Source of the DNA: Bacteroides sp. 214 | GTDB lineage: Bacteria; Bacteroidota; Bacteroidia; Bacteroidales; Bacteroidaceae | DNA: 64,000 bases | NCBI RefSeq assembly: GCF_010501015.1 | Contig: NZ_QVML01000005.1 | Coordinates: 1 to 64,000, forward strand | Direction: 5' to 3' | Shown: piece by piece, positions 15,145 through 24,267 of the stretch | Numbering within the stretch: position 1 is the first letter of the stretch | How the letters are laid out: every line of letters begins with the position of its first letter | Translations under genes and position numbers: made by a program | Notes under the pieces: generated by a model | The model's database searches: none | The model's input: the letters and a program-made list of their open reading frames with translations, nothing else | Told to the model about the DNA's origin: nothing

Positions 15145-16179
15145 CTAATCTTTTTTTTCTTGCAGAGGGTTCCAGCCTTGTGCTTTGAGTTCAAACTCTT
15201 GTCCGTCACGCGAGATAAGAGCGCAACCCAAGTCCTCTTTGGTAATATGCCCGATAACTTTTACGCCCTCTATTTGTTGTACTTGTTCGTGACTTGTTAA
15301 GGGAACAGTAAAAAGCAATTCATAATCTTCACCTCCATTAAGGGCGCAGGTGGTGAGGTTCATATTGAATTCCTCGGCCATAACAGCTGTTTGGTAATCA
15401 ATAGGAATATGCTCTTCATACACACGGCAACCAACTTTGCTTTGCGTGCAAATGTGTAACAGTTCAGAAGAGAGACCGTCGGATATGTCAATCATGGAAG
15501 TAGGGAGGATGTTGTGCTTGGCAAGTTCCTTAATAATGTCATAACGCGCTTCGGGTTTAAGTTGGCGCTCAAGCAGATACTCTTTTCCTGTAAAATCGGG
15601 TTGAACATCCTGTTCTCCTTTGAAAACAGCTTTTTCTCGCTCTAACAATTGTAATCCCATATAGGCAGCACCCAAATCTCCGCTTACACAAATAAGGTTT
15701 GTCTCTTTAGCTCCGTTGCGGTAGACAACCTTTTCGGCCTCGGCATCGCCAATGCATGTGATAGAAATGGCTAATCCGGTGAGGGAAGAAGTGGTGTCTC
15801 CACCTATGATGTCTACATTGTATTGCTGGCAAGCCAAGCGAAGCCCATCATAAAATTCGTCAAGGTCTTCTACATGGAATCGTTTCGACAGAGCAATGGA
15901 AACGGTAATTTGTCTTGGTGTGCCATTCATGGCACATATATCCGAGAAATTAACGATGGCTGATTTATAACCTAAATGCTTTAGAGGTGTGTAAACCAGG
16001 TCGAAATGCACACCTTCCATAAGCATGTCTGTAGTTACAAGCACGCGCTTATCGGGGTAGGAGAGGACAGCAGCGTCGTCTCCTACTCCATAAAGGCTTG
16101 ATTCATTATTTAAACTGAGTGAATCGGTAAGATGTTTAATCAAACCAAACTCGCCCAATGTAGCTATTTCTGTACTCAT
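15145..16179 (-). CDS. thiL: Thiamine-monophosphate kinase
   Basis: ThiL phosphorylates thiamine monophosphate to thiamine pyrophosphate in the cytoplasm using ATP. The protein (344-345 aa) shows the family pattern: LYGVGDDAAVL near the N-terminus, VTTDMLMEGVHFDL with metal-binding Asp, YKSAIVNFSDICAMNGTP, the metal site IIGGDTTSS, and DISDGLSSELLHI in the second half. The first ATG is at 16179, preceded by an in-frame TTG at 16182 that would add one residue. The gene follows pnp with a gap of only a few bases and ends the sppA-lpxK-pnp-thiL operon. The grouping is one of shared transcription, not a single pathway. Confidence 0.93.
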   Translation of the reverse strand: MSTEIATLGEFGLIKHLTDSLSLNNESSLYGVGDDAAVLSYPDKRVLVTTDMLMEGVHFDLVYTPLKHLGYKSAIVNFSDICAMNGTPRQITVSIALSKRFHVEDLDEFYDGLRLACQQYNVDIIGGDTTSSLTGLAISITCIGDAEAEKVVYRNGAKETNLICVSGDLGAAYMGLQLLEREKAVFKGEQDVQPDFTGKEYLLERQLKPEARYDIIKELAKHNILPTSMIDISDGLSSELLHICTQSKVGCRVYEEHIPIDYQTAVMAEEFNMNLTTCALNGGEDYELLFTVPLTSHEQVQQIEGVKVIGHITKEDLGCALISRDGQEFELKAQGWNPLQEKKD

Positions 16180-16182
16180 CAA

Positions 16183-16989
16183 TTATGCGCGATTTATCAA
16201 CTCTCTCATGATTGCTGTCATGAACGGTTGTACTTCATTGGCAGCTTTTTGTACTTCTTCGTGCGAAACTTCTACAATCTTACCCTCTACGCCAAGATCG
16301 GTAATGATAGACATGCCGAATACTTTAATTTTACAATGGTTGGCTACAATTACCTCAGGAACAGTTGACATGCCTACGGCGTCTGCACCCCAAATGCCAA
16401 ACATCTTATATTCGGCCGGTGTCTCGAAAGTAGGACCTTGTGTGCCCAGATAAACTCCTTCTTGTACCTTGATGCCTTTTTCTTTCGCTATTTCTTTCGC
16501 TTTTGTTATCAGCTCTTTAGAGTAGGCTTCGCTCATATCGGGGAAACGATCGCCATACAAGTTTTTGCCACGTAGTGGATGTTCGGGGAAGTAATTGATG
16601 TGGTCAGTAATAATCATAAGGTCGCCAATTTCGAAATTTGCGTTTGTGCCACCACTGGCATTGGATACGAAAAGAGTTTTAATCCCCAACTCTTTCATTA
16701 CCCTAACAGGGAATGTACATTCTTGCATGGAATATCCTTCATAGTAATGGAAACGTCCTTGCATAGCCATAATGTCTTTATTGCCCAGTTTGCCGAAGAT
16801 TAGCTTTCCACTATGTCCTTCTACCGTTGAAATAGGAAAATTAGGGATATCTTCGTATTGTATTTCATACTTTTCTGTTATTTCATCAACTAAACGTCCT
16901 AAGCCAGTTCCCAGAATAATAGCTGTTTCTGGACTTGTATTCATTCTTTCCTTAAGAAATAGTGCGGTCTCTTTTATTTTTTCTAGCAT
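16183..16989 (-). CDS. Purine-nucleoside phosphorylase (trimeric type)
   Basis: This enzyme cleaves purine nucleosides with phosphate to the free base and ribose 1-phosphate, for salvage. The ~269-aa length and motifs fit the low-molecular-mass trimeric PNP family: ILGTGLGRL, VEGHSGKLIFG, MQGRFHYYEGYS, VSNASGGTN, LGTQGPTFETPAEY with the base-site Glu, and VGMSTVPEVIVA. I chose the ATG at 16989 (MLEKIKETALFL), since longer starts add an Asn/Tyr-rich tail unlike the family. Even so, the gene overlaps the 3' end of lpxK by 38 nt. It is the third gene of the sppA-lpxK-pnp-thiL operon. Confidence 0.92.
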   Translation of the reverse strand: MLEKIKETALFLKERMNTSPETAIILGTGLGRLVDEITEKYEIQYEDIPNFPISTVEGHSGKLIFGKLGNKDIMAMQGRFHYYEGYSMQECTFPVRVMKELGIKTLFVSNASGGTNANFEIGDLMIITDHINYFPEHPLRGKNLYGDRFPDMSEAYSKELITKAKEIAKEKGIKVQEGVYLGTQGPTFETPAEYKMFGIWGADAVGMSTVPEVIVANHCKIKVFGMSIITDLGVEGKIVEVSHEEVQKAANEVQPFMTAIMRELINRA

Positions 16990-18049
16990 AACCATATATA
17001 TATTTATTAAACAAATGTTGTTGTCCTTGTAGTATTTGTACTTCAATTGGCAGCGCGTAAATATACTGCTTTATATTTTGATTTGAAAATGTTGCGTTTA
17101 CTAATCGACTGGCATCCTTCTCGGTAGTAATGATCAGTTTTTCTCCTTTCAGTGCTGCAAAGCGCTCTTCGATGGTTTTGATATCCTTACTGGTAAAGTT
17201 ATGATGATCACCAAATGTAAGCGTTTCTATTTGCCCGGTGTATTTTCCTATCTCTTTGATGATAGATTCGGGAGCGGCAATACCTGTAACCAATAAAACA
17301 CTTTCCTCCTTTTTTATAGAAGAGAGAAGCCGTTTCTCTTTTTCTTTAGATAAGATAGGTGTGAGTTTACCATATACAAAGGTCGAGAAGAAAAGTTTCT
17401 GATAAGGATACAGTTGTAACTTCTTAGCTATGATATTGTATTCTATTGGTTTCAAATCAGGAGGACACTTGGTGACTACCACAACCTGCGCCCGGTCTTT
17501 AGCTTTGGCAGGTTCGCGCAATCTTCCGGCGGGCAGCAGTGTGTCGTAACAAAAGAGCCTGTGATAGTCCGTTAGCAAAATATAAACTCCGGCATGCACA
17601 TAACGGTGTTGGAATGCATCATCCAACAGAATAACGTCTGGTCTGTCTTCTTTGGTCTTGAGTAGCTGCTCAATACCTTCTACACGACTTTCGGCAACAG
17701 CTAGGGTTACCTCAGGGAATTTATTTTTGATTTGAAAAGGCTCGTCGCCAATAGTTTGTGCGGTACTTTGCTCATTGGCAAGAATATATCCTTTGCTTTT
17801 TCTTTTATAGCCACGGCTCAGTACAGCAATGCGGAAATCGTGTTGAAGCAGTTTGATTAGATATTCAGTGTGTGGGGTTTTGCCTGTACCACCTACGGCT
17901 ATATTCCCAATGCATATAACAGGAACGTCAAAACTCTTTGACCGGAGTATTCTCCAGTCAAAGAGCTTATTTCGTAGACCAACCCCTATTCCATAAAGGA
18001 ATGACAGAGGATACAGCCACTTATTTATCTTAACAAACTTCTCATCCAT
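16952..18049 (-). CDS. lpxK: Tetraacyldisaccharide 4'-kinase
   Basis: LpxK phosphorylates the 4' position of the lipid A disaccharide at the inner membrane. The 365-aa protein has a hydrophobic N-terminal anchor (LYPLSFLYGIGVGLRNKLFD), the P-loop GNIAVGGTGKTPHTEYL, and the DDAFQHRYVHAGVYILLTDY segment, whose DDxFQHR pattern is conserved in the family. RLREPAKAKDRAQVVVVTKC follows, as usual. The last 38 nt overlap the pnp coding region, and the C-terminal residues (KYIYGYARKNKRDRTIS) come from that overlap. It lies 4 nt downstream of sppA. Confidence 0.93.
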   Translation of the reverse strand: MDEKFVKINKWLYPLSFLYGIGVGLRNKLFDWRILRSKSFDVPVICIGNIAVGGTGKTPHTEYLIKLLQHDFRIAVLSRGYKRKSKGYILANEQSTAQTIGDEPFQIKNKFPEVTLAVAESRVEGIEQLLKTKEDRPDVILLDDAFQHRYVHAGVYILLTDYHRLFCYDTLLPAGRLREPAKAKDRAQVVVVTKCPPDLKPIEYNIIAKKLQLYPYQKLFFSTFVYGKLTPILSKEKEKRLLSSIKKEESVLLVTGIAAPESIIKEIGKYTGQIETLTFGDHHNFTSKDIKTIEERFAALKGEKLIITTEKDASRLVNATFSNQNIKQYIYALPIEVQILQGQQHLFNKYIYGYARKNKRDRTIS

Positions 18050-18053
18050 TATT

Positions 18054-19826
18054 TTAGTTGATACTCAACTCAAATGGTACACGCGCTTGCATGAAGTCTG
18101 CGTTCTCCATATTTTGTAAGAGTCTAAAGCTTTTATAATAATCGCCTAAATTACTCTTTATTAATTTATTTTGGATATAGTTTGTCGGCTTTTCTTCTAA
18201 AATAGACGAGAAAACACTTTTTTTGGCAGGATAGCTTACCAATGTATAGTTCTCTACCTCAGCCTTTTCTACTGCAATGCTAAGTGCTTTGTCTAATCCA
18301 CCGAGTTCGTCGACCAGTTTTAGTTCCTTTGCCATAACACCGGTCCAGATACGTCCTTCGGCTATTTTTGCCAGTTCTTCTTTCGGTATATCACGTCCTT
18401 CAGAGCAACGGGTAAGGAATAGATCATAGGTTTGATTCACCATCATTTGCAATAAAGCTTGTTCGTCGGTGTTAAGTGGGCGGGTCATGTTTCCGAAGTC
18501 CGAGAACTTGTTGGTTTTTGCCAAGTCGTACTTCAAACCTACTTTTTTGCTTAGTTCGCCGAAGCTTGGGAACATTCCGAAAACTCCAATTGAGCCGGTA
18601 AGTGTAGTTGGTTCGGCAACAATGCAGTCGGCGTTGCATGCCATGTAATAACCACCCGATGCAGCATAGTCGCCCATAGAAACTACTACTGGCTTTTCTT
18701 TCTTCAGCTCTTCGATGGCATACCACATCTGTTCCGAGCCAAACGCACTACCTCCACCTGAGTTGATACGTAACACCACTGCCTTTACATTTTTATCTTC
18801 TTTAAGTTTGCGCAAGTCGCGAATTACTTTGCTGGAGTTAATTCCGTCTGCATAAACAGAAGAAGATGAACCCATGTCAATGTCTCCGTATGCATAGTAA
18901 ACAGCTACGATGTTTCCACTTTTATCTTTTGGAACATTACGTTTGATGTTCTTCATGTCGTTCATGCTTAGTGTGTTTAGCTTATCGTCTTCATCTACAC
19001 CAACCATCTTTTTAAGATAATCTCTCACATCATTCTTATAGATAAGGGTATCTACTAACCCTTCGGCTACACATTCTTCCGATGGGTAGAATATTAGCAT
19101 CTTATCGGCTATTTCATTTAGCTTTTCTTTAGAAAGATTGCGAGACTCGGATACACCAGCTAGTTGTTGATCCCATACAGAGTTAATGTATGCATTAATT
19201 TGTTCGCGGTTAGCATCGCTCATTTTGTCTTCAATAAAAGGCTCTACTGCTGCTTTGTAGGTTCCTACACGTACAATTTGCATCTCAATACCCAGTTTGG
19301 CGAGTAACTCTTTATAGAACGTGGGTTGCGAAGCCAATCCTCTCCATTCTATTTTACCAATGGGGTTAAGTAATACTTTATCGGCAACAGATGCCATGTA
19401 ATACAAACCTTGCGTGTAAGCATCGGCATATGCCACAATGAATTTGCCCGACTCTTTGAAATCTACCAGCGCATCACGTATTTCTTGTCGCGAGGCAAAG
19501 GAAGCACCTGTTAAGTATTCGGCGTGAATATAGATACCTTTAATATCTTCGTGTTCTTTTGCTTTCTTGATGGAAGCTAGGATATCATCCAACCCGTAGG
19601 TTGTCATGTTATCTCCAAATAGTTTGTCAAACGGATTATCTATTGATCTTTCCGATAATCCTCCGTCCATAGTCAGCATCATCACGGAGTTCTTTTTTAC
19701 AATAGTTTCCGTTTCGGATGTCGATAAGATACCAGCTAAGGATACAACGCTGATAAGAAATAGCACAACGCCCGCTATAATAAGCCCTGTAATTGTTGCC
19801 AGTGTGTACTTTAAGAAATCTTTCAT
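18054..19826 (-). CDS. sppA: Signal peptide peptidase SppA, 67K type
   Basis: SppA is a membrane-anchored serine protease that degrades cleaved signal peptides on the periplasmic side. This long (about 590 aa) form has an N-terminal membrane helix and two tandem ClpP-like halves. The N-terminal half provides the general base Lys in VGTYKAAVEPF. The C-terminal half provides the nucleophile Ser in RINSGGGSAFGSEQ, with MGDYAASGGYYMAC nearby. I chose the ATG at 19826 because the longer frame starts only with TTG at 19850. It is the first gene of the operon with lpxK, pnp and thiL. Confidence 0.93.
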   Translation of the reverse strand: MKDFLKYTLATITGLIIAGVVLFLISVVSLAGILSTSETETIVKKNSVMMLTMDGGLSERSIDNPFDKLFGDNMTTYGLDDILASIKKAKEHEDIKGIYIHAEYLTGASFASRQEIRDALVDFKESGKFIVAYADAYTQGLYYMASVADKVLLNPIGKIEWRGLASQPTFYKELLAKLGIEMQIVRVGTYKAAVEPFIEDKMSDANREQINAYINSVWDQQLAGVSESRNLSKEKLNEIADKMLIFYPSEECVAEGLVDTLIYKNDVRDYLKKMVGVDEDDKLNTLSMNDMKNIKRNVPKDKSGNIVAVYYAYGDIDMGSSSSVYADGINSSKVIRDLRKLKEDKNVKAVVLRINSGGGSAFGSEQMWYAIEELKKEKPVVVSMGDYAASGGYYMACNADCIVAEPTTLTGSIGVFGMFPSFGELSKKVGLKYDLAKTNKFSDFGNMTRPLNTDEQALLQMMVNQTYDLFLTRCSEGRDIPKEELAKIAEGRIWTGVMAKELKLVDELGGLDKALSIAVEKAEVENYTLVSYPAKKSVFSSILEEKPTNYIQNKLIKSNLGDYYKSFRLLQNMENADFMQARVPFELSIN

Positions 19827-19980
19827 TGTTTTTTCTGTTTTGTTTGCCAATAGGTTGCCACAATTAGCAAAAGTAAATAATCAATTTGTAATTTACCTAA
19901 TAAGTCGTTGACTTTGTACAATAATCACACTTTATCGTCTTCTTTTTTTAGTTATTGAGTAAATACGCTTAATATACACT

Positions 19981-20348
19981 CCAAATGTAGTTTTACTAAA
20001 TAGGTCTTCACCTTCACATATCGCTGTAAGTATATGGTAATGAACGAGTTCCTTGTGAAGCCCCCCTCTTTTATCTTTCACAAGGTTTTCACGACCAATT
20101 TCTGACTGTTTTTGTACTAAGAAAACAGTCAGAAACGAGGTAAAAAACAGTCGGAAGTGAGGTGAAAAACAGTCAGAAAAAAGGACGAACAAATCTTGTT
20201 CTCCGTCGGCCATAGTCTCGCCTCCTGTCAACCATAGGCGCACGCTCTGTCAACCATAGTCTCACGCTCCGTCAGCCATAGTCTCACGCTCCGTCAGCCA
20301 TAGTCTCACGGTCGCTCATCCATAGGCGCACAATCGTCCGTCCATAGG
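19981..20348. repeat. Dispersed intergenic element, copy 1
   Basis: This non-coding element is present again at 61467-61816. It has three parts. A ~120-bp 5' module includes ataggtcttcacc followed by ttcacatatcgctgtaagt. A word array of cagtcaga then has units centred near 20105 (inverted), 20128, 20150 and 20172. A seven-unit CCATAG array follows, with starts at 20210, 20232, 20254, 20276, 20298, 20320 and 20342, exactly 22 bp apart. It fills the gap between sppA and the end of the TonB receptor gene. I see no coding potential that I trust. Confidence 0.85.
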
Positions 20349-20384
20349 TTAGGGTAACAGCTATAATCTGTTGTAGGAATTTGT

Positions 20385-22796
20385 TTAAAACTCTGCTGTC
20401 AGCGATACGTTAATCTGCCGTGAAGTGAGGTAATTAGGTACTGCAAACTGATTATTTTCATAGTCAGATACCCAGTAGTAGGAGCTGGTGTTGCTCATAT
20501 CTAACAGATTGAACACTTCTACCCCCAGCCAGATGTTGCGGAAATAACGACTGAATTTACCATATTTACTTTTGTCGTTGTTACTGAGTAAGCAGCGATA
20601 CATACCTATATCCACTCGCTTATAGGGCGATGAACGATACAGACTTTCTTCACGTCCACCGTGTGGCGTTCCAAAAGGTAACCCTCCGGCTAGATTTGCC
20701 TTGAGGTTCATCTTCCAAAGTTTACTGCCGGGAAAATAATCGGTAAAGAAGAGCGATATGTTATAGCTTTGGTCTGTTGGACGTGGAAGCCAGCGGCCGT
20801 TTATTTTTTCTTCTGTCTTCATCAACGATAGACTAAGCCATGAATCGGTACCGGGTACAAACTCACCGAATAACTTCATATCCAATCCGGTAGCATAGCC
20901 TTTAGCGCAGTTGTAACCGTAATAGCTGATGCGAAGGTTGTCTATATTATAAGGAACAAGATTACTCAGTGCTTTGTAGTATAATTCGGTAGTAAAACGA
21001 AATGGACGATCGGCAATGCGGAAGTTGTAATCGCCTCCAGCCACAAAATGAATGGATCGTTGGGACTTTATGCTCTTGTTAAGCGAGGCGTATGAGGTGC
21101 CGTCTACTGTAATAGTGTCACGAAATTCTTTGTAGAAAGGTGCCTGATAATATACCCCTGTTGCCAGTCGAAAGGTAAACTGCTCGTTAGCTTCGGGTAT
21201 TAGCGATAGTGAGGCGCGTGGGCTAAAGATAAATTCTTCATTCCAATCCCAATAACTGCCACGTACCCCTGCAGTAAGCGAGAACAATCCCAAACCCGAT
21301 TGAAACCGGTATGTGTCTTGCGCATAAAAAGAGAAGCGGTTGCTCTTGATATGGTTCTTTGCCGAGAGACTATACGTGAGTTGTGGTCCATCTGGTACGT
21401 GTGGCATGGAGTAGCCGGAAGAGTCACGCATTTCCCACTCCTTAAGTGTTTCTTTTATTTCCTCGCGTTTCATCTCCACCCCCCAACGAAGCGCATGTCT
21501 TTCGATGCGGTGTAAACCCGATAATGTGTATGTTTGTACATTGGCACTCAAATAATTGCGCGCATGCTCCATGTAAGTTCCTATACCGATGTTTTCGCTT
21601 TCTTCTTCATCTTCACCACTACCCAAGTCGCTTAACCAATATTGCCCGGTAATATCGTATGTTTCTTGCTCTTTGGTTTTGAAGGCCGAGGCTTGTAGCG
21701 TAACCTGATGGTTTTCGCCGGCATGGTAAGTCAGACTTCCCGAGCCAATGAAGGTGCGAAAAACATCGCGTTCTTTTCCCTCAAAGTAAACTTTGAATTT
21801 CTTTATGTCCGATAATGTGCCGAAACGTGTTTCGCGATCTTCGGGTTTGAAGTTGTATTTATTTTCAGAAATATTTCCGATAATCTGTATTTCCCATTGT
21901 TTGGAGGGTGCCCAGTTAAGGTAGGTTTGATAGTCAATGTATCGTGGGTCGTATTCTCCCTTGGTATCTAAGGTGCCAAGCAGGTAGCTATTGGACTTAT
22001 AACGAATGCCATGTGTCCAACTCAGGTTTTTGGCGGAAACCCCTGCGTACGCCGAACCGCCTAGCAAACTAAGCCTTGCAGAACCTTCGGTCTTTTCTAC
22101 TTTCTTGTAAGTAATGTCGAGTACGGAAGACATTTTATCTCCGAACTTTGCGTCATATCCTCCCGTAGAGAAATTGACCGCCGAAACCATATCCGAATTA
22201 AGAAAACTCAATCCTTCCTGTTCTCCCGAGCGAATAAGCAACGGACGATAAATTTCAATGCCGTTTACATACACCATATTCTCGTCAAAACTTCCGCCAC
22301 GTACATTGTACTGTGAGCTTAGTTCATTTCGTGAACTAACCCCTGCCTGCATGGAAATCATCGACTCAATAGCATTCCCGGAGGCATCTGGCATAAGCTT
22401 ACTGCTTTGCGCGTCTAGCTGTTGGAAACTGCTGGTTTGACGTCGCCGTTCGGTAATGGTTATTTCGCTCAGTTCGTAATCGGCTACGGGTAATACCATG
22501 TTGATACTTATATTTCCCTTGGGCTTATGAAGTGTACGTTTGCGCGTTTGGTAACCCAGCATGGAGTAAATCACTGTTACAGTGTCTCGTGATTGAAAGG
22601 TAAGAGCGTATTTTCCTTTCAGGTTACTTACGGCACCCACTAGCATACCCTCTACTCTGACTGTGGCTAGCTCAATAGGTTCGCCGGCTTCGTCGGTAAT
22701 GACTCCACCTATCTTTACAGTTTGTGCCGATAGAGAGAACGGCAGCAAGCTGAATAGAACTAAGATGATATATGTATAACGTGTATGAAGTTTCAT
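20385..22796 (-). CDS. TonB-dependent receptor with carboxypeptidase-like N-terminal domain
   Basis: This outer-membrane receptor of 803 aa has a signal peptide ending near LSA-QTV. Residues about 28-110 form a carboxypeptidase-D regulatory-like domain (GGVITDEAGEPIELATVRVE). The plug domain follows (YNVRGGSFDENMVYVNGIEI and STGGYDAKFGDKMSSVLDI), then a beta-barrel ending in VSLTAEF with a terminal Phe. There is no SusD partner, so it is more likely a receptor for a metal complex, vitamin or other small ligand than a classical SusC. Ligand is unknown. It is followed by no same-strand gene, and the dispersed element starts past its stop. Confidence 0.88.
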   Translation of the reverse strand: MKLHTRYTYIILVLFSLLPFSLSAQTVKIGGVITDEAGEPIELATVRVEGMLVGAVSNLKGKYALTFQSRDTVTVIYSMLGYQTRKRTLHKPKGNISINMVLPVADYELSEITITERRRQTSSFQQLDAQSSKLMPDASGNAIESMISMQAGVSSRNELSSQYNVRGGSFDENMVYVNGIEIYRPLLIRSGEQEGLSFLNSDMVSAVNFSTGGYDAKFGDKMSSVLDITYKKVEKTEGSARLSLLGGSAYAGVSAKNLSWTHGIRYKSNSYLLGTLDTKGEYDPRYIDYQTYLNWAPSKQWEIQIIGNISENKYNFKPEDRETRFGTLSDIKKFKVYFEGKERDVFRTFIGSGSLTYHAGENHQVTLQASAFKTKEQETYDITGQYWLSDLGSGEDEEESENIGIGTYMEHARNYLSANVQTYTLSGLHRIERHALRWGVEMKREEIKETLKEWEMRDSSGYSMPHVPDGPQLTYSLSAKNHIKSNRFSFYAQDTYRFQSGLGLFSLTAGVRGSYWDWNEEFIFSPRASLSLIPEANEQFTFRLATGVYYQAPFYKEFRDTITVDGTSYASLNKSIKSQRSIHFVAGGDYNFRIADRPFRFTTELYYKALSNLVPYNIDNLRISYYGYNCAKGYATGLDMKLFGEFVPGTDSWLSLSLMKTEEKINGRWLPRPTDQSYNISLFFTDYFPGSKLWKMNLKANLAGGLPFGTPHGGREESLYRSSPYKRVDIGMYRCLLSNNDKSKYGKFSRYFRNIWLGVEVFNLLDMSNTSSYYWVSDYENNQFAVPNYLTSRQINVSLTAEF

Positions 22797-22860
22797 TGAT
22801 AATATAAACGTAGAAAATCTATTCTGCGTATATGTCGGTCGAAAAATAATTAAATCTACT

Positions 22861-23844
22861 TTAAGAGTAAAGCCATCTCATTACATTGTTCAGAAACTTC
22901 CAACGGATGCGAAACCACCTGCGGGTACTGCTTTGTTTGCCGCCAAATTGCAACACAAAGTCTCGATATCCATGTTTTCGGAATGGTAAGCCAACATCTA
23001 CAAACTCAAGATGCCTGCATCCGCGTTCTTTAGCATCGCTCAGTGCAGCCCAAACCGAAAGGACACCAGGGTATTGTCTTAGATAGCTCTTTTTCATCCC
23101 ACCCGAAAACCATAAGTATGCGTTATCTCCCGAAAAGAGTGTAACGGCTCCACCTATTATTTTCTTCTTGTATTTCACCACATAAATACAAGCCAATCCT
23201 TTACCGATAAGCCATTTGTGTATTTGTTCGAAGAAACCTGTAGGTGGAAAATACTTGCGGAAACGCAACGAGTAAATACGGTGAAGCAGTTTAGAAAATT
23301 CTACCGTTTCTTCTATAGAAGTAGCTTTGTGGATTTTCGCACCGTTTTTCAAACCGTTTTTGATTTGTCGCAGGCGCGAAGGACTAATCTGTTCTTCCAC
23401 GTTTTCTACGCTATGCAGTGAGTTACGAACGCGTAGCCAGTTTATGGCAAAGTATTGGTTCTTGCGAAAATATTTATATCCGTCCAATGCATGATTCAGG
23501 TTGTGGAATTCTATTATAAATGAGTTGCGCATTGCTTCATCAGTAAGTCGTTCCAACATCACATCAAACACCTCTTCCTTTTCTATGTTGTTATCAAAGT
23601 ATTCGCCCAACCCATAAATTTCGCAACGCCTGATCATGTTGGCGGGGATGAAGGAGGTTTGTCTTCGAAATGCTGCCAGCAACTTGGCAACAATCTTTCC
23701 ATTTATTGAAGCTACAATAAGTAACGGTTCGTAACCTGCTGCTGCTTCATAAAGCAGAAACACGTCTTTGGAGTGAAAGATGTTAGTTCCGGGAAGTTCC
23801 GGAATGTCTTTGCTGTTGTAGTATGAAGTTAGCTTTAACGGCAT
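22861..23844 (-). CDS. GNAT/FemAB-like acetyltransferase
   Basis: The 327-aa protein has the layout of FemAB/GNAT-like proteins with two acyltransferase folds. The C-terminal half contains IGGAVTLFSGDNAYLWFSGG, then LSVWAALSDAKERGCRHLEF and DVGLPFRKHGYRDFVLQFGG, typical of the Acetyltransf_6 type. No signal peptide is present, so a cytoplasmic role is expected, such as acyl or aminoacyl transfer to a cell-envelope precursor. The substrate cannot be inferred. Upstream on the same strand is a promoter, a short transcript and a strong terminator (23890-24105), so expression could depend on read-through of that terminator. Confidence 0.75.
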   Translation of the reverse strand: MPLKLTSYYNSKDIPELPGTNIFHSKDVFLLYEAAAGYEPLLIVASINGKIVAKLLAAFRRQTSFIPANMIRRCEIYGLGEYFDNNIEKEEVFDVMLERLTDEAMRNSFIIEFHNLNHALDGYKYFRKNQYFAINWLRVRNSLHSVENVEEQISPSRLRQIKNGLKNGAKIHKATSIEETVEFSKLLHRIYSLRFRKYFPPTGFFEQIHKWLIGKGLACIYVVKYKKKIIGGAVTLFSGDNAYLWFSGGMKKSYLRQYPGVLSVWAALSDAKERGCRHLEFVDVGLPFRKHGYRDFVLQFGGKQSSTRRWFRIRWKFLNNVMRWLYS

Positions 23845-23889
23845 ATTGCAAATTTATACTATTCTTGCGGTTAATCGCTACATTTAAAT

Positions 23890-24095
23890 CAAAAAAAAGC
23901 AAACTGTCCTCACGGATTGTTTGCTTTCTTTCCTATCTGTAGGATAGGGATAAGTCTCTGCGTGCGCAAATGTCTTCGGAATGACAACGACTAATAGAGC
24001 GATTGTTAAATTGTTTAGGGGTCTCATTTGCACCGCATAAACTTATTATTAGTTTTTCCATTGAGCTAAGGTTTAGGTTAGCTTAAGGTTAACGT
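23890..24095 (-). ncRNA. Candidate small RNA or attenuated leader with a 42-aa frame
   Basis: The minus strand has a promoter (24098-24129) and, about 200 nt later, a terminator in which aagcaaac (23904-23897 region) pairs with gtttgctt (23919-23926), followed by eight T residues. Between them is a 42-codon frame, 24061-23933, beginning MEKLIISLCGANETPKQF. Either this is a free-standing small RNA, or a leader that attenuates the GNAT-like gene whose ATG is at 23844. I do not recognise the RNA or the peptide. The promoter-to-terminator geometry is the main support. Confidence 0.5.
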
Positions 24096-24097
24096 TA

Positions 24098-24129
24098 CAA
24101 AGCTATCCAAAAGTCTGTACATCTACAAT
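24098..24129 (-). promoter_or_regulatory. Promoter of the candidate small RNA/leader
   Basis: The minus strand reads ATTG, 20 bp spacer, then TAGCTTTG (24105-24098). This fits the Bacteroides pattern with one mismatch at -33. Confidence 0.55.
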
Positions 24130-24233
24130 GTCAAAATAGGTGGTAATTAGTTCTGTTTGGCTGATTTTACCTGTAAATTTCTTTTTCTAAGGCAATTATC
24201 AATGAGTTTTAAGCTAGTTTTAAGCAGATGGTG

Positions 24234-24241
24234 TATCTTTG
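24234..24241 (+). promoter_or_regulatory. -7 element for the nitroreductase gene
   Basis: TATCTTTG lies 27 bp before the ATG at 24268. It excludes the longer in-frame start at 24157, which would lie upstream of the promoter. Confidence 0.55.
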
Positions 24242-24267
24242 CCTTACATAAAGCAAACAAATTAGTT

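Noticed and set aside
19932..20243. 103-codon minus-strand frame over the dispersed element
   Set aside because: It runs through repeat words and the element's conserved module, has no family resemblance or promoter, and copy 2 of the element does not keep the frame.
20203..20348. CRISPR array
   Set aside because: Unit length is about 22 bp with nearly the whole unit repeated, there are no unique spacers of 26-40 bp, and no cas gene is in the window.
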